64,000 nt of DNA from CAYNRG01 sp964399545 (GCA_964399545.1 CAYNRG010000004.1:98775-162774), one strand, 5' to 3'. Shown: positions 26,440 to 35,633, numbered from the stretch's first letter. A program made the numbers and translations. Notes: a model not told the origin generated them from the sequence alone.

Positions 26440-27869
26440 ATTACGATGTAGTTATTGGAATAGAAATTCATTGTGAGTTAAAAACTGCAACGAAGATGTT
26501 TTCTGGAGCTCCTTGTCAGTTTGGAGCCGAGGCGAATACATGTGTGAATGAAATTGATTTAGGGCATCCGGGTGTTTTGCCAGCGGTGAATAAAGAAGCG
26601 GTAGCAAAAGCAATTCAGGCTTGCATGGCCTTTCATCTAACGATTGATCCAGTTGTTAGATTTGATCGTAAAAATTATTATTACTCTGATTTACCAAAGG
26701 GGTTCCAAATTACGCAACAATTCCATCCGATTGGAAAAAATGGACAAGTTGTCATTGAAACAACCGAAGGAAAAAAAGAGATTCGAATCAATCGGATTCA
26801 TTTAGAGGAAGACACAGCTAAACAGTTTCACCTAAGTGATGCAACATTAATTGATTTTAACCGTTCAGGAATTCCATTGATTGAAATAGTGTCTGAAGCA
26901 GATATGAGTAATGGAAAAGAAGCAGCTGCATATGTAGAAGCGTTGCGACAAACTTTATACTATTTAGGTGTTTCTGATGTAAAAATGGAAGAAGGATCTA
27001 TGCGCTGTGATGTAAACGTCTCTTTAAAACCAAAAGGAGTAAGTGAATTTGGGGTTAAAAATGAAATTAAAAATTTAAACTCTATTAATAATGTTCAACG
27101 TGCGATTGATTTCGAAGTTGAAAGACAACGAAAAATTCTTGATGAAGGAGGACAAGTTGAACAAGCGACTCGTCGATTTGATGAGGAAACTAAATCAACA
27201 GTAGTTATGAGAAGCAAGGAGGGGAATGTGGATTACAAGTTTTTCCCAGAGCCTAACATTCCTCCGATTCGGTTAGACCAACAATGGATAGATGAAATTC
27301 AAAGGACTCTACCAGAATTGCCAGAACAAAAGAAAACACGTTATAAAGAACAATTTCAATTAAGTTCTTCTGATTGTGATGTATTAATTAATAACAAAGA
27401 ATTAGGTGATTTTTATGAAGAAGTAATGAAAACTTGTTCTTATCCTAAACTAGGATGGAATTGGGTGGTAACAGATGTATTAGCATGGGCTAACAAAATG
27501 GGAGTTCAGATAGTCGATATGCATGAAAAGGCAGAGTATATTGCTACTTTAATTCACCTTATTGAAGGTCAAGAGATTTCAGGGAAACAAGGCAAAGAGA
27601 TTTTTGATGAAGTAATGCAAGGGAAAGATCCGAGCCAATTAATTGAAGAAAAAGGAATGAAACAAGTGAGTGATGGAGATTTTATTCAATCACTAATTGA
27701 AGAAACTTTGAATGAACAACCACAATCTATTGAAGATTATAAAAATGGAAAAGATCGTGCTGTAGGGTTTTTAGTTGGGCAAGTCATGAAAAAATCTAAA
27801 GGTCAAGCAAATCCAGCGATGACTAATAAAATGATTCTCCAAGAATTAGCAAAGAGAATAAAAGGGTAG
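26436..27869 (+). CDS. gatB: Asp/Glu-tRNA amidotransferase subunit B
   Basis: GatB binds the misacylated tRNA, activates the side-chain carboxylate with ATP and receives ammonia through a channel from GatA. Diagnostic stretches are GIEIHCELKT at the N-terminus, RKNYYYSDLPKGFQI near residue 77, and EEGSMRCDVNVS near residue 187, followed by the C-terminal helical YqeY-like domain. At 477 residues it has the expected length. The start overlaps the gatA stop (ATGA). It ends the pcrA-ligA-gatCAB conserved block. Confidence 0.96.
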   Translation: MNYDVVIGIEIHCELKTATKMFSGAPCQFGAEANTCVNEIDLGHPGVLPAVNKEAVAKAIQACMAFHLTIDPVVRFDRKNYYYSDLPKGFQITQQFHPIGKNGQVVIETTEGKKEIRINRIHLEEDTAKQFHLSDATLIDFNRSGIPLIEIVSEADMSNGKEAAAYVEALRQTLYYLGVSDVKMEEGSMRCDVNVSLKPKGVSEFGVKNEIKNLNSINNVQRAIDFEVERQRKILDEGGQVEQATRRFDEETKSTVVMRSKEGNVDYKFFPEPNIPPIRLDQQWIDEIQRTLPELPEQKKTRYKEQFQLSSSDCDVLINNKELGDFYEEVMKTCSYPKLGWNWVVTDVLAWANKMGVQIVDMHEKAEYIATLIHLIEGQEISGKQGKEIFDEVMQGKDPSQLIEEKGMKQVSDGDFIQSLIEETLNEQPQSIEDYKNGKDRAVGFLVGQVMKKSKGQANPAMTNKMILQELAKRIKG

Positions 27870-27920
27870 AAAGTTTTTATAAAATCTTGTACAATAGACA
27901 AGAAGTAGCAAGGAGAAAAG

Positions 27921-28622
27921 ATGATGGCACAGAATAAAAAGACAAAAAAGACGAAGAAGACAAAACGTAAGATGGATCGGGCAAGTCTAATTATCTTGAT
28001 AGGAGGAGCTTTTATTATTATTCCTTTCTTGGTACTTGGATGGATCCTTATCTCTGCAAGCTTGGGGACAGGTAACCCTATTTTTGGGAGTCGCTATGAT
28101 GGCGATTTGGACCCAGCAATTACAAAAGAACAGTTAGCAGAAGTAGAAACCAAAATAGAGGGGAATTCTGGTGTAGAGAGTGTATCTATTAATTTGGCAT
28201 CAGCGACATTGAGAGTTAGCATTGATATCACAGATAGTGCAAGTGAAGAGGATGCACAACAAATGTTGGAGAAAGCATATGATCAAATTATGGCTTCTTT
28301 ACCAGTTGATACTTACTTTACATCCGCTCAAAACCGTAGGATGTATGACTTAGAGATTCATGTTTATAACTTAAAAGATAATCGCGATTCTGATAATTTT
28401 GTATATAAGATTCGCACGAAAAATTCAATGATGAATGGAGAGCCTGTTGATCAGTTGGTATCAGAGCCTATTGATGCAGAGCTAGCACAAGAGTTGCGTG
28501 ATGATGTAGAAAATCGCTTAAATCCAACACCAACACCAGAGACAGATGAAATGACTGTTGGTGGTGCAGATGATGGAAATGAAGAGGGAGAATCTGAAGA
28601 ATCAGAAGGAACAGCAGAATAA
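27921..28622 (+). CDS. Single-pass membrane protein of unknown function
   Basis: This 233-residue protein starts with a lysine/threonine-rich cytoplasmic stretch (residues 3-18). One membrane helix (about 23-48) is followed by an outer domain of about 140 residues with alternating beta and helix patterns (GVESVSINLASATLRVSI; EDAQQMLEKAYDQIMASL). The tail is Pro/Thr then Glu/Ser-rich and strongly acidic. I do not recognise the family. AAGGAGAAAAG precedes the start; a second ATG follows immediately. It lies between gatB and a HAD phosphatase gene and is probably transcribed with them. Confidence 0.65.
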   Translation: MMAQNKKTKKTKKTKRKMDRASLIILIGGAFIIIPFLVLGWILISASLGTGNPIFGSRYDGDLDPAITKEQLAEVETKIEGNSGVESVSINLASATLRVSIDITDSASEEDAQQMLEKAYDQIMASLPVDTYFTSAQNRRMYDLEIHVYNLKDNRDSDNFVYKIRTKNSMMNGEPVDQLVSEPIDAELAQELRDDVENRLNPTPTPETDEMTVGGADDGNEEGESEESEGTAE

Positions 28623-28660
28623 GGAGCATAGCTCCTTTTCTTATATAGGGGAGAAAAACA

Positions 28661-29299
28661 ATGGTAAAGAATTTCTTATGGGATTTTGATGGAACGTTAT
28701 TTGATGCGTATCCAGTGATGAGTGAAGCTTTTTATAAAACTTGCCAGGAATATAAGGTGAGGTTAAAAGAAGATGAAATCTATTGTTTAATGAAACAATC
28801 TTTGCAGGCTGCAATTGACGAAACTAAGTTAGAAAAAGAAGAGAAGAGAGACTTTTTGAATCGATTTAAAGAAATTAGATTTCAATTGGAGATAGAGAAG
28901 ATGAATCCTTATCCAGGAGTTGAAAGCCTTTTACAAGAGATTCAAGCCAAAAAAGGGGTCAACTATATCGTTACTCATCGTGGGAGTAGTACTCAAAGTT
29001 ACTTGGATAAATTTGGCTTATCAGAATATTTTCAAGAATCGGTTACAAGTGACTATGGGTTTGAAAGAAAACCAAGTCCACAAAGTATTTTGTATTTATT
29101 ACAGAAGTATTCAATGAATCCACAAGAGACAATGATGATTGGTGATCGTCAATTAGATATAGATGCAGGAAAAAAAGCGGGAATAAAAACCTGTTTATTT
29201 GACGAACATCAAGAAGAAAGCGTTCAGCATGCTGATTTTAGAGTAACTTCGTTTCAGGACTTTTATGAAAGGATACGGAAAAGTGATGAAGAAAAATGA
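28661..29299 (+). CDS. HAD-family hydrolase (phosphoglycolate-phosphatase-like)
   Basis: This 212-residue cytoplasmic phosphatase of the HAD superfamily has motif I WDFDGTLFDAYPV (nucleophile aspartates near residues 8 and 10), motif II IVTHRGSS, the motif III lysine in FERKPSPQ, and motif IV MMIGDRQLDIDAGKKAG. The helical cap between residues about 15 and 85 places it in subfamily I with Gph and PpaX. The substrate cannot be inferred. It overlaps the rlmD start by 14 bases. Confidence 0.87.
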   Translation: MVKNFLWDFDGTLFDAYPVMSEAFYKTCQEYKVRLKEDEIYCLMKQSLQAAIDETKLEKEEKRDFLNRFKEIRFQLEIEKMNPYPGVESLLQEIQAKKGVNYIVTHRGSSTQSYLDKFGLSEYFQESVTSDYGFERKPSPQSILYLLQKYSMNPQETMMIGDRQLDIDAGKKAGIKTCLFDEHQEESVQHADFRVTSFQDFYERIRKSDEEK

Positions 29300-30611
29300 C
29301 AAATTTATAGGGAAGTGTCTAGGATATAGCGTTGATGGACTAGGTATTGTTAAAGAAGAAGGCTTTGTATTTTTTGTCAAGGATATGATTGCAGATGAAG
29401 AAGGAGAGATAGTAGTTACTTCTTTGAAAAAGAATTATGGTTATGGCAAGTGTTTGAAACATACTAAAATAAGTGAACATCGTCAAGAAGCAGCTTGTAC
29501 AATTTATAAAAGTTGTGGCGGTTGCCAACTACAACATTTTGATCAAGAAGAGCAGAGAAACTTCAAGCGTCAAAAAGTAAAAGATTGCTTCAAGTCTATT
29601 GCCAAAATGGAAGTAGATGTTCTTGAAGTTTTGGACATGAAAAACCCTTTTCGTTACCGAAATAAAGTTCAAGTTCCGATACAGAGTAAAGGCAGCGAAG
29701 TGAAAATGGGCTTTTATCGCAATCATAGTCAGGAAATTATCGAATTTGAAGATTGTCTAGTTCAAACAGAACTATCAAATCAGATTCTAAAATATTGTAA
29801 AAGAAAGATACAAGAGTATCAATGTGGCACTGACTTACGACATATTTTGGTTAAGCATGCGCATGAAACAAACCAAGTTATGATTGTACTGGTTGTTCGA
29901 AGATATCCTTTTGTTAAAAGTGAACAATTTGTTCAAGAGTTGTTAGATAAATTTTCGCAGATTGAAAGTGTTGTAGCGAATATTAATACAAGAGAAGACA
30001 ATGTTATTTTGTCGAATAAAGAAATTGCTTTATCTAAAAAAGATTATATTGTTGAAGAATTGGATGGATTAGCTTTTAAAATTTCGAGTAAGTCCTTTTA
30101 TCAAATTAATCCACAACAAACTGCAATTTTATATCGAAAAGTAATGGATTTTGCTAATTTAACAGGAGAAGAGGTTGTTGTTGATCTTTACTGCGGGACA
30201 GGAACTATCGGATTATTTGCTTCAAGGAAAGCTCGAAAAGTAATTGGAATTGAGATTGTTGAGGCTGCAATTAAAGATGCAAAAGAAAATGCGATTATGA
30301 ATGGAATCAATAACGTAGAATTCATCTGTACAGATGCCAAAGAGGGCGCTAAAGAATTGGTTCAGCGCCAAGAAATCGTAGATGTTGTCATAGTAGATCC
30401 GCCAAGAAAAGGATGTGATGAATCAACGTTGGAGTCTATTATAAAGATTAATCCCAACCGAATTATTTATGTTTCTTGCGATCCTGCTACGTTAGCTAGG
30501 GATGTAAAAAAACTTAGTCAAGAAGGTTATCAAGTTGATATAGTTCAACCAGTGGATATGTTTCCAATGACAAATCATGTGGAGACTATTGTGTTGCTAC
30601 AAAGACATTAA
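29286..30611 (+). CDS. rlmD: 23S rRNA (uracil-5-)-methyltransferase RlmD/RlmCD (RumA)
   Basis: This enzyme makes 5-methyluridine in 23S rRNA. It has an N-terminal TRAM domain, the iron-sulfur cysteines in CTIYKSCGGCQLQHF, the SAM motif VVDLYCGTGTIGLFA, VIVDPPRKGCD, and the catalytic cysteine in IYVSCDPATLARD. The C-terminal NHVETIVLL is nearly invariant in the family. I use 29286 (MKKNDKF), the usual family beginning; an ATG at 29265 also exists. At 441 residues it is normal and intact. Its 3' end appears a second time near 39160, and the DNA between the copies is a decayed conjugative element. The gene therefore served as an integration site while keeping its coding sequence. Confidence 0.93.
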   Translation: MKKNDKFIGKCLGYSVDGLGIVKEEGFVFFVKDMIADEEGEIVVTSLKKNYGYGKCLKHTKISEHRQEAACTIYKSCGGCQLQHFDQEEQRNFKRQKVKDCFKSIAKMEVDVLEVLDMKNPFRYRNKVQVPIQSKGSEVKMGFYRNHSQEIIEFEDCLVQTELSNQILKYCKRKIQEYQCGTDLRHILVKHAHETNQVMIVLVVRRYPFVKSEQFVQELLDKFSQIESVVANINTREDNVILSNKEIALSKKDYIVEELDGLAFKISSKSFYQINPQQTAILYRKVMDFANLTGEEVVVDLYCGTGTIGLFASRKARKVIGIEIVEAAIKDAKENAIMNGINNVEFICTDAKEGAKELVQRQEIVDVVIVDPPRKGCDESTLESIIKINPNRIIYVSCDPATLARDVKKLSQEGYQVDIVQPVDMFPMTNHVETIVLLQRH

Positions 30612-30660
30612 GGCTCGAAATCCTTAATTTTAGGTACTTTTTTAAGCATACGGTGTTTAC
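30581..30660 (+). repeat. Left copy of the rlmD 3'-end direct repeat (attL-like)
   Basis: The last codons of rlmD and about 50 bases beyond (starting GAGACTATTGTGTTGCTA) recur at 39159-39240 with scattered differences and one indel. By eye, identity is a little over 80 percent. This is the left border of the integrated element. Confidence 0.75.
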
Positions 30661-30773
30661 AAGTGAGGGTGATAAAATACGAAATAAAGAGTTTATTAAT
30701 GAAGCAGTATAATAAAAACACTGTAAAATAAAGGGTTTAAAGACAGTGACACTCAGATTATGTAATAGAAATC

Positions 30774-30805
30774 AAGACATTCATTAAAAAATGAGTGTCT
30801 TTTTC
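30774..30805 (+). terminator. Terminator downstream of rlmD
   Basis: AAGACATTCATT (30774-30785) pairs with AATGAGTGTCTT (30790-30801), 12 pairs with one G-U, followed by a T-run. The rest of 30612-31073 holds no gene; two TATAAT-like boxes occur near 30985 and 31062. Confidence 0.8.
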
Positions 30806-31073
30806 TTTGTCCATAAATAAGGAATTATTGAAAGGTGGTGATAAATTTTGTCCAAATAATCTACTAAAACTTGGTCATTACCTAAAACACTGCACTTATC
30901 AGTAATTGAACAAGACTAAAGTATCTATTTTATTATTAATTTGTTACTAATGAAGGAGCTTTGATATGACATGAATAGTTTTGTATAATAGATATTGATA
31001 AATACAACTGTAACAAATGTTAGCGGTATCACTTCAAAGAAAGGTATAAAATTACAGTTATGGTATAATAGAT

Positions 31074-31576
31074 TTGAAGATAAAAAAAATCAAAAGCAGA
31101 TTTGACTTTTTTCAAGATTGTATTAATGTAGGTGGCGTGGTTAAACGCTTAGACCTTGCTACCAATGACAAGGTGGGTATTTTAGATATTCCAGAGCTTG
31201 CAAGAAAATGCAAGGAAGAAGAATGTATTTCTGTCTTTCGGAGTTTTAAAAACTATTGCAGTGGTGAACTGGTAAGGAATAGTGAAAGCTTACAGATGGG
31301 AAATATCTTATATATAGGCTCGTTAAAAAGTGAAGTCTACTTTTGTATTTACGAAAAGGACTATGAGCAGTATGTAAAGAATGATATTCCCATTGAGGAT
31401 GCAGAGATTAAAAACCATTTTGAAATTCGTTTAAAGAAGGATAGAGCAACCCAAGCTATGATTGACTTGTTGCAGTTTCAAAATGTGGAGAAAACAGCTT
31501 TTTAGATTATTAAACAGATGCCACAAGACGCACATTTAACAGAGAAACATGAAAAAATATTAAAACAAGATACCTG
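31074..31576 (+). pseudogene. Truncated relaxase (Tn916 ORF20/MobT-like replication initiation family)
   Basis: The translation matches the middle of Tn916 ORF20, the relaxase that nicks oriT. Landmarks are DFFQDCINVGGVVKRLDLA, GNILYIGSLKSEVYFCIYEK and the repeat of IEDAEIKNHFEIRLKK. The first roughly 95 residues are missing, and an in-frame TAG at 31503-31505 is followed by further homologous codons (IIKQ.., then DAHLTEKHEK) before the match ends. The gene cannot give a working relaxase. Confidence 0.8.
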
Positions 31577-31619
31577 ATCCGTAGATGAGGTACTTATGGA
31601 AAGAGAGGAATTATAATTT

Positions 31620-31840
31620 ATGAATTTTGGACAAAACTTATACAACTGGCTTTATCAAACGCACAATCATTGGTGCTATTAGCAATCGTAGTCATTGGAC
31701 TATACTTAAGCTTTAAACGTGAATTTTCTAAGTTGATTGGCTTTATGGTTATTGCATTGATTGCAGTAGGACTAGTATTTAATGCAGGTGGTGTAAAGAA
31801 TATTCTTTTACAGCTATTTAAAAAGATTATTGGAGCATAG
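31620..31840 (+). pseudogene. Tn916 ORF19-like small membrane protein, frameshifted
   Basis: The reading frame begins MNFGQNLYNWL, as in Tn916 ORF19. It then loses frame within about 15 codons and continues in another frame as SLVLLAIVVIGLYLSFKREF up to IIGA and a TAG. A membrane helix is recognisable in the second part. One small indel breaks it. Confidence 0.78.
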
Positions 31841-31848
31841 GTGATGGT

Positions 31849-32352
31849 ATGGAAGAAATGCAAGTCTATGTTGCCAATTTAGGCAAGTACAATGAGGGTG
31901 AGCTTGTGTGAGCGCGGTTCACCCCACCCATTGATATAGAAGATATGAACGAACGTATCGGTTTAAACGGTGAATATGAATAATATGCCATACACGACTA
32001 TGAATTACCTTTTGATGTTGGAGAATATACCCCAACTAGTGAAATCAATCATTTGTGTGAAATGATAATGGAGCTAGAGGGTTCACCTATTTATGATGAA
32101 CTAAAGGAAATTCAAAATATATGGTTTAGTAGCCTAGAAGAATTGATTGAAAATAAAGATGATATTATTTGTTATAGTGATTGTGATTTTATGGAAGATT
32201 TGGCACGCTACTATGTTGAGGAAAGTGGACAAATTGGTGATGTGCCAGCAAACCTACAAAACTATACTGATTATCAATCATTAGGTCGTGATATGGAACT
32301 TTATGGGAATTATTTGATTACTTCTCATGAGGTAATTGAGTATTGTAATTAG
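31849..32352 (+). pseudogene. ardA: Antirestriction gene ardA (Tn916 ORF18), two premature stops
   Basis: ArdA mimics DNA and blocks type I restriction when a conjugative element enters a new cell. The frame starts MEEMQVYVANLGKYNEGELV and is then cut by TGA (31909-31911) and TAA (31981-31983). After the second stop it continues in the same frame with YAIHDYELPFDVGEYTP, LARYYVEESGQIGDVPANLQ and the usual end. Without the two stops the protein would be close to full length (about 167 residues), so inactivation is by point mutation rather than deletion. The remaining open part (from 32053) could at most give the C-terminal half. Confidence 0.88.
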
Positions 32353-32395
32353 TTATTTAGACAAAATGTAATTATTTATTAATTGTTAGAAATAT

Positions 32396-32422
32396 TGTAT
32401 AATAGTGTTATATTATTATACA
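32396..32422 (+). promoter_or_regulatory. Palindrome overlapping the promoter of the Gabija-like pair
   Basis: TGTATAATA (32396-32404) and TATTATACA (32414-32422) form a perfect nine-base inverted repeat with a 9-base centre. The TATAAT -10 box (32398-32403) lies inside its left arm; a weak -35 (TTTATT) is 17 bases upstream. GAGGG then precedes the ATG at 32440. A repressor site is possible; the region is AT-rich, so chance is not excluded. Confidence 0.5.
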
Positions 32423-32439
32423 TATTGTGAGGGATAAAA

Positions 32440-34104
32440 ATGATTGAAAAAGTCAAGATAGTTAATTTTAAATGCTTTGATGGTGAATTTGTATTAGATT
32501 TAAAAAATGGAATAAACATTGTAGTCGGAAATAATGAAGCTGGAAAATCAACCATTCTAGAGGCTATACATTTAGCTTTAAGCGGAATGTTCAGAGGGAA
32601 ATTATTGCGTGGCAACTTAACACAGTATCTATTCAATTATGAAGTAGTTCAAAGATATTTAGATAGTATCAAAGGTGGAACTCATACAGAACCACCATTT
32701 GTTCTTATTGAAGTGTATATAAAGGACTTTCCCATTTTAGAGGGAGATAAATGTACAGAAAAAAACACTGTTGGAAAAACAAGTGGTGTTGCAATTAAAA
32801 TTGCATTCGATGAAAAATACAACGAAGAATATGAATCATTAATAAAAACAGGTGACGTATCAAGTTTGCCAATAGAGTATTATGATATTGAATGGTACTC
32901 ATTTGCAAGAAAGTCTATAACTTCACGAAGTATGCCAGTTAAATCTTCGTTTATTGATGTTGGATTCAGTAAATTTCAAAATGGTTCAGATATTTATATA
33001 TCAAGAATTATTCAAAATATACTTGATACCGAAGAAAAAACAAAAGTTGCTCAAGCATACAGGAAAATTAAAGATATATTTTCAAATGATATATCAATAA
33101 AGAATATTAATGCGAAGTTAACTGATATTTCAACTCTTAGTGCAAAAAATGTAGAGTTAGCAGTAGATTTAAGTTCTCGCTCAACGTGGGACGGCAGTTT
33201 AATCACTCAGCTTGATAATATTCCCTTTGATTTTATTGGAAAAGGAGAACAGGCAATCATTAAAACTGAACTTGCTCTATCAAACAAAAAATCGGAATCA
33301 TCTGATGTTATATTAATTGAAGAACCCGAGTGCCACGTTAGCCACACACGTCTTAATGAGTTACTATGCAATATTAAAAGTAATTATGAAGGAAAGCAAA
33401 TAATCATTTCTACTCATAGTAGTTTTGTAACAAACAAATTAGGATTAGACAATCTGATAATGTTAAACTCAAAAAGTAGTGTTAGATTTAATAATTTGAA
33501 CGAAGATTCAAAATCATTTTTTGAGAAAGTATCTGGTTATGACACATTAAGATTGGTTCTATGTAAAAAAGCAATTTTAGTTGAGGGAGATTCTGACGAA
33601 CTAATTATTCAGCGCGCTTACATTGATAAATATGATAAATTGCCAATTGAAGATGGTGTAGAGGTTATCTCGGTAGGTACATCATTTTTAAGGTTTCTAG
33701 AACTTGCAAAACTTCTTAAAAATGATGTGGTTATTGTAACAGATAATGATGGGAATATAGAATCGTTAGAAAATAAGTACGAAGACTATATTGGCGAGAA
33801 ACAAAAAGAAAATATAAAAATTTGCTATGATACTTACATATACACAGGCGATTTAATGTTGGGAAAAAAAGAGGATAAACTTAAATCATTTAATTATAAT
33901 ACACTCGAACCACTTTTATTAAAGGCAAACAGCTTGGATGAACTCAATTCGATTTTTGGTACAGTGTATGTAGCAGAAGATGACTTGCATAAGTATATGA
34001 AAGTAAATAAAACAGATTGTGCTTTAAAGATTTTTTCAGCTAAAGAAAAAATTAAATATCCTGATTATATTATGGAGGCTATTGAATGGAAAATGAACTC
34101 TTGA
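32440..34104 (+). CDS. OLD-family ATPase/TOPRIM nuclease, GajA-like
   Basis: This 554-residue protein has an ABC/SMC-type ATPase domain at the N-terminus, with Walker A GNNEAGKST (residues 31-39), an unusual signature region FIGKGEQAIIKTELALS near residue 265, and Walker B DVILIEEPECHVSHTRL near residue 290. This is followed by a TOPRIM nuclease domain with the metal-binding glutamate in AILVEGDSDELIIQRAY near residue 383 and the D-x-D motif in VVIVTDNDGN near residue 430. The order and length match class 2 OLD nucleases and GajA of the Gabija anti-phage system (about 578 residues). The stop overlaps the helicase gene by 19 bases. Unlike all its neighbours it is intact, which argues for selection. 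Its host-cell target and trigger are unknown here. Confidence 0.85.
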   Translation: MIEKVKIVNFKCFDGEFVLDLKNGINIVVGNNEAGKSTILEAIHLALSGMFRGKLLRGNLTQYLFNYEVVQRYLDSIKGGTHTEPPFVLIEVYIKDFPILEGDKCTEKNTVGKTSGVAIKIAFDEKYNEEYESLIKTGDVSSLPIEYYDIEWYSFARKSITSRSMPVKSSFIDVGFSKFQNGSDIYISRIIQNILDTEEKTKVAQAYRKIKDIFSNDISIKNINAKLTDISTLSAKNVELAVDLSSRSTWDGSLITQLDNIPFDFIGKGEQAIIKTELALSNKKSESSDVILIEEPECHVSHTRLNELLCNIKSNYEGKQIIISTHSSFVTNKLGLDNLIMLNSKSSVRFNNLNEDSKSFFEKVSGYDTLRLVLCKKAILVEGDSDELIIQRAYIDKYDKLPIEDGVEVISVGTSFLRFLELAKLLKNDVVIVTDNDGNIESLENKYEDYIGEKQKENIKICYDTYIYTGDLMLGKKEDKLKSFNYNTLEPLLLKANSLDELNSIFGTVYVAEDDLHKYMKVNKTDCALKIFSAKEKIKYPDYIMEAIEWKMNS

Positions 34105-35210
34105 TTGCAGCGGCAGGTTCTGGAAAAACAACTCATTTAGTGCGAGAGGCTCTAGAATGTGATAATACAGTTTTGATAACAACTTTTACAGAAGAAAACG
34201 AAAAAGAGATACGTAAGAAGTTTGTTAAATTAAACAATGGAGTAATTCCGTCAAACATTACAATACAAACTTGGTTTTCTTTTCTGCTTGAGCATGGTGC
34301 AAAACCATATCAAGGAACACTTACAGATGGGAAAATAAATGGTTTATTGCTTGTTAATGAGAAATCTGGTGTAAAGTTCAAAAATGCTAAAGGTATTCCT
34401 ATATGCTATAAAGAAGATGAAATTGACAAACATTATTTCACGAAAGATTACCAAATATATTCTGATAAACTTTCTAAATTTGCAGTTAAATGCAATGGAA
34501 AAAGTAAAGGTTATTTGATTGAACGTATTTCATCATTGTTTAAATATATTTTTATTGACGAAGTACAGGATATGGCTGGTTACGACCTAGAATTTATAAA
34601 GTTGCTATTTAATACAGATACAGTAATAAAATTAGCTGGCGATCCAAGGCAAGTGACCTACCATACACATTTTTCTGATAAGTATAAAAAATATAAAGAT
34701 GGCAAAATACATGACTTTATCTTAAAGGAATGCAAGAAGTTGAAATGTAATATAAATACTGAAACGCTTAAAGGAAGCTGGAGGAATAACCAATACATAT
34801 GCGATTTTGCTAATAGCATATTCCCAGAATATGAGCAGTGTAAAACACGCTCTAAAGATGTAACAGAGCATGATGGTGTATTTCTTTTGGAAGAAAAAGA
34901 CGTTGAAGAATATTTAAAAAGATATTCACCATTACAACTAAGAAACAATAAAGGAACAAAGGGGGTTAATTACAATTATAGTGTTAAAAACTTTGGAGAA
35001 TCAAAAGGAAGCACTGTTGATAGAGTATTGATTTACCCAACCGCAACAATTACAAATTGGATATTACATAACAAGGAAATTACTAGTTTCAAAAGTAAAT
35101 GTCAATTATATGTAGCAGTTACACGTGCTAAACATAGCGTTGCAATCGTATGTAAAGACGGTATCAAAACAGATGTGTTAGAACTTTATAAAAGTAAAAA
35201 AAAAGATTAA
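34086..35210 (+). CDS. Compact UvrD-like helicase, GajB-like
   Basis: This 374-residue superfamily 1 helicase is shortened compared with GajB (about 494 residues) and PcrA. Motifs are complete: Walker A AAGSGKTTHL (residues 8-17), ITTFTEENEKEI (Ia), FIDEVQDMAGYDLEF (DExx box near residue 155), LAGDPRQVTY (III), LKGSWRNNQ (IV), SKGSTVDRVLIYP (V) and LYVAVTRAKHSVAIV (VI near residue 342). The insertions forming the 1B and 2B subdomains seem reduced. It overlaps the OLD-nuclease gene, so the two are made together, as in Gabija, where the helicase and nuclease form one complex. A terminator follows. The gene is intact inside a decayed element. Confidence 0.83.
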   Translation: MENELLIAAAGSGKTTHLVREALECDNTVLITTFTEENEKEIRKKFVKLNNGVIPSNITIQTWFSFLLEHGAKPYQGTLTDGKINGLLLVNEKSGVKFKNAKGIPICYKEDEIDKHYFTKDYQIYSDKLSKFAVKCNGKSKGYLIERISSLFKYIFIDEVQDMAGYDLEFIKLLFNTDTVIKLAGDPRQVTYHTHFSDKYKKYKDGKIHDFILKECKKLKCNINTETLKGSWRNNQYICDFANSIFPEYEQCKTRSKDVTEHDGVFLLEEKDVEEYLKRYSPLQLRNNKGTKGVNYNYSVKNFGESKGSTVDRVLIYPTATITNWILHNKEITSFKSKCQLYVAVTRAKHSVAIVCKDGIKTDVLELYKSKKKD

Positions 35211-35216
35211 TTTAAT

Positions 35217-35250
35217 AAAGCAACCCTCTATCCCAGACGGTTGCTTTTTT
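35217..35250 (+). terminator. Terminator after the Gabija-like pair
   Basis: AAAGCAACC (35217-35225) pairs with GGTTGCTTT (35239-35247), followed by TTTTTT. It closes the two-gene cassette just before the tcpE remnant. Confidence 0.85.
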
Positions 35251-35274
35251 CATTTCAAGAAAGGAGTTGATACG

Positions 35275-35627
35275 ATGAAAAAATAAGAAGCTACACTAGT
35301 ATCTGGTCGGTAGAAAAGGTAATCTATGCAATTAGCATTTCCTATCACCTTTACACAAATGACATGGTCCATATTATCCTTGTTGTTTGTTATCATGTTT
35401 GGTAATATTTCACCACTTTCACTGATTGATGGGGCATTACTCAAATACATTGGACTTCCTATAGGTATTACATGGTTTATGAGCAAAAAGACCTTTGATG
35501 GAAAAAGCTTTTTGATTTTTTAAAATCAATCATTATATTTTTGTTTCGACCAAAAATCACTTATGCAGGAAAGCCGGTAAAGCTAAGAAATACAAAACAC
35601 AACGAAGTACTACAGTTAGGAGCGTGA
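35275..35627 (+). pseudogene. tcpE remnant (Tn916 ORF17)
   Basis: AGGAG precedes an ATG that meets a stop after three codons. The TcpE sequence continues in shifted frames: RSYTSIWSVEKVIYAI, then FPITFTQMTWSILSLLFVIM (35344 onward), then TYAGKPVKLRNTKH near the end. At least two frameshifts are present. TcpE is a small membrane protein of the conjugation channel. Confidence 0.8.
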
Positions 35628-35633
35628 TAGTAA

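Noticed and set aside
30612..31073. oriT or integrase remnant at the left end of the element
   Set aside because: I could not match any part to a known oriT nick region or to int/xis codons; only a terminator and AT-rich sequence are seen.
32053..32352. Independent small gene of 99 codons
   Set aside because: It is the 3' half of the ardA pseudogene, in the same frame as the upstream part and separated only by stop codons.
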